Below, piece after piece: positions 5,204 through 5,235 of a stretch of 5,235 nucleotides of DNA. A program made the translations under genes and the position numbers. This DNA comes from an uncultured Collinsella sp. (GTDB lineage Bacteria > Actinomycetota > Coriobacteriia > Coriobacteriales > Coriobacteriaceae), in NCBI GenBank assembly GCA_959596495.1, contig CAUFXK010000102.1:1-5235 (forward strand), read 5' to 3'. Within the stretch, counting starts at the first letter, position 1. Every line of letters starts with the position of its first letter. The notes under the pieces were generated by a model. The model saw nothing but the letters and a program-made list of their open reading frames with translations. It did not search any database and was not told where the DNA came from.

Positions 5204-5235
5204 TCCGTTCTAGATCGATTTCGGCACGAACCAGT
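5204..5235 (-). other. Start of the region upstream of the nucleoid gene, cut by window end
   Basis: Only 32 nt precede the minus-strand gene. They contain adjacent TCTAGA (5209-5214) and ATCGAT (5214-5219) palindromes, and an ACGGA that may serve as a weak ribosome binding site for the ATG at 5194. No -10/-35 pair can be recognised in what is visible. Confidence 0.3.

Noticed and set aside
1..5235. CRISPR array, insertion sequence, tRNA or rRNA
   Set aside because: No spaced direct repeats, terminal inverted repeats with transposase, cloverleaf or rRNA-like sequence was seen on either strand.

Overview
The window is GC-rich, uses mainly G or C at third codon positions, and looks like a chromosomal segment from a gut Coriobacteriia member (Actinomycetota), most likely Collinsella or a close relative. 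That placement is an inference from protein sequence style, the acetylase (DapH) branch of lysine synthesis and base composition; no rRNA or other phylogenetic marker is present.

Positions 1-309 hold no gene. They contain an AT-richer promoter-like stretch (about 1-80), a well-formed lysine riboswitch aptamer (about 80-240), and an expression platform (about 232-309) whose main helix competes with the aptamer's P1 stem just before the first start codon. A plus-strand operon for diaminopimelate/lysine synthesis follows. It begins with one 769-residue open frame joining diaminopimelate decarboxylase (LysA, last step) to 4-hydroxy-tetrahydrodipicolinate synthase (DapA, first committed step). Next come dapB, which starts at TTG and overlaps dapA by 8 nt, and dapH (tetrahydrodipicolinate N-acetyltransferase) after a 39-nt gap. 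A strong symmetric hairpin at 4129-4166 closes the operon. Beyond it, on the minus strand and convergent, lies a gene for a 37-kDa nucleoid-associated protein (NdpA/YejK family), complete except that its promoter probably lies outside the window.

Together the operon supplies DapA (pyruvate + aspartate semialdehyde), DapB (reduction), DapH (N-acetylation) and LysA (meso-DAP to lysine). The aminotransferase and deacetylase needed between DapH and DAP, any epimerase, and the aspartokinase and aspartate-semialdehyde dehydrogenase steps are not in the window. Lysine control appears to act at the RNA level: the riboswitch precedes the operon, while the DapA domain lacks the residues that usually make this enzyme lysine-inhibited.

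The most notable feature is the LysA-DapA fusion. A good Shine-Dalgarno sequence and an in-frame ATG sit exactly at the domain border, so the same frame could give both a bifunctional protein and free DapA.
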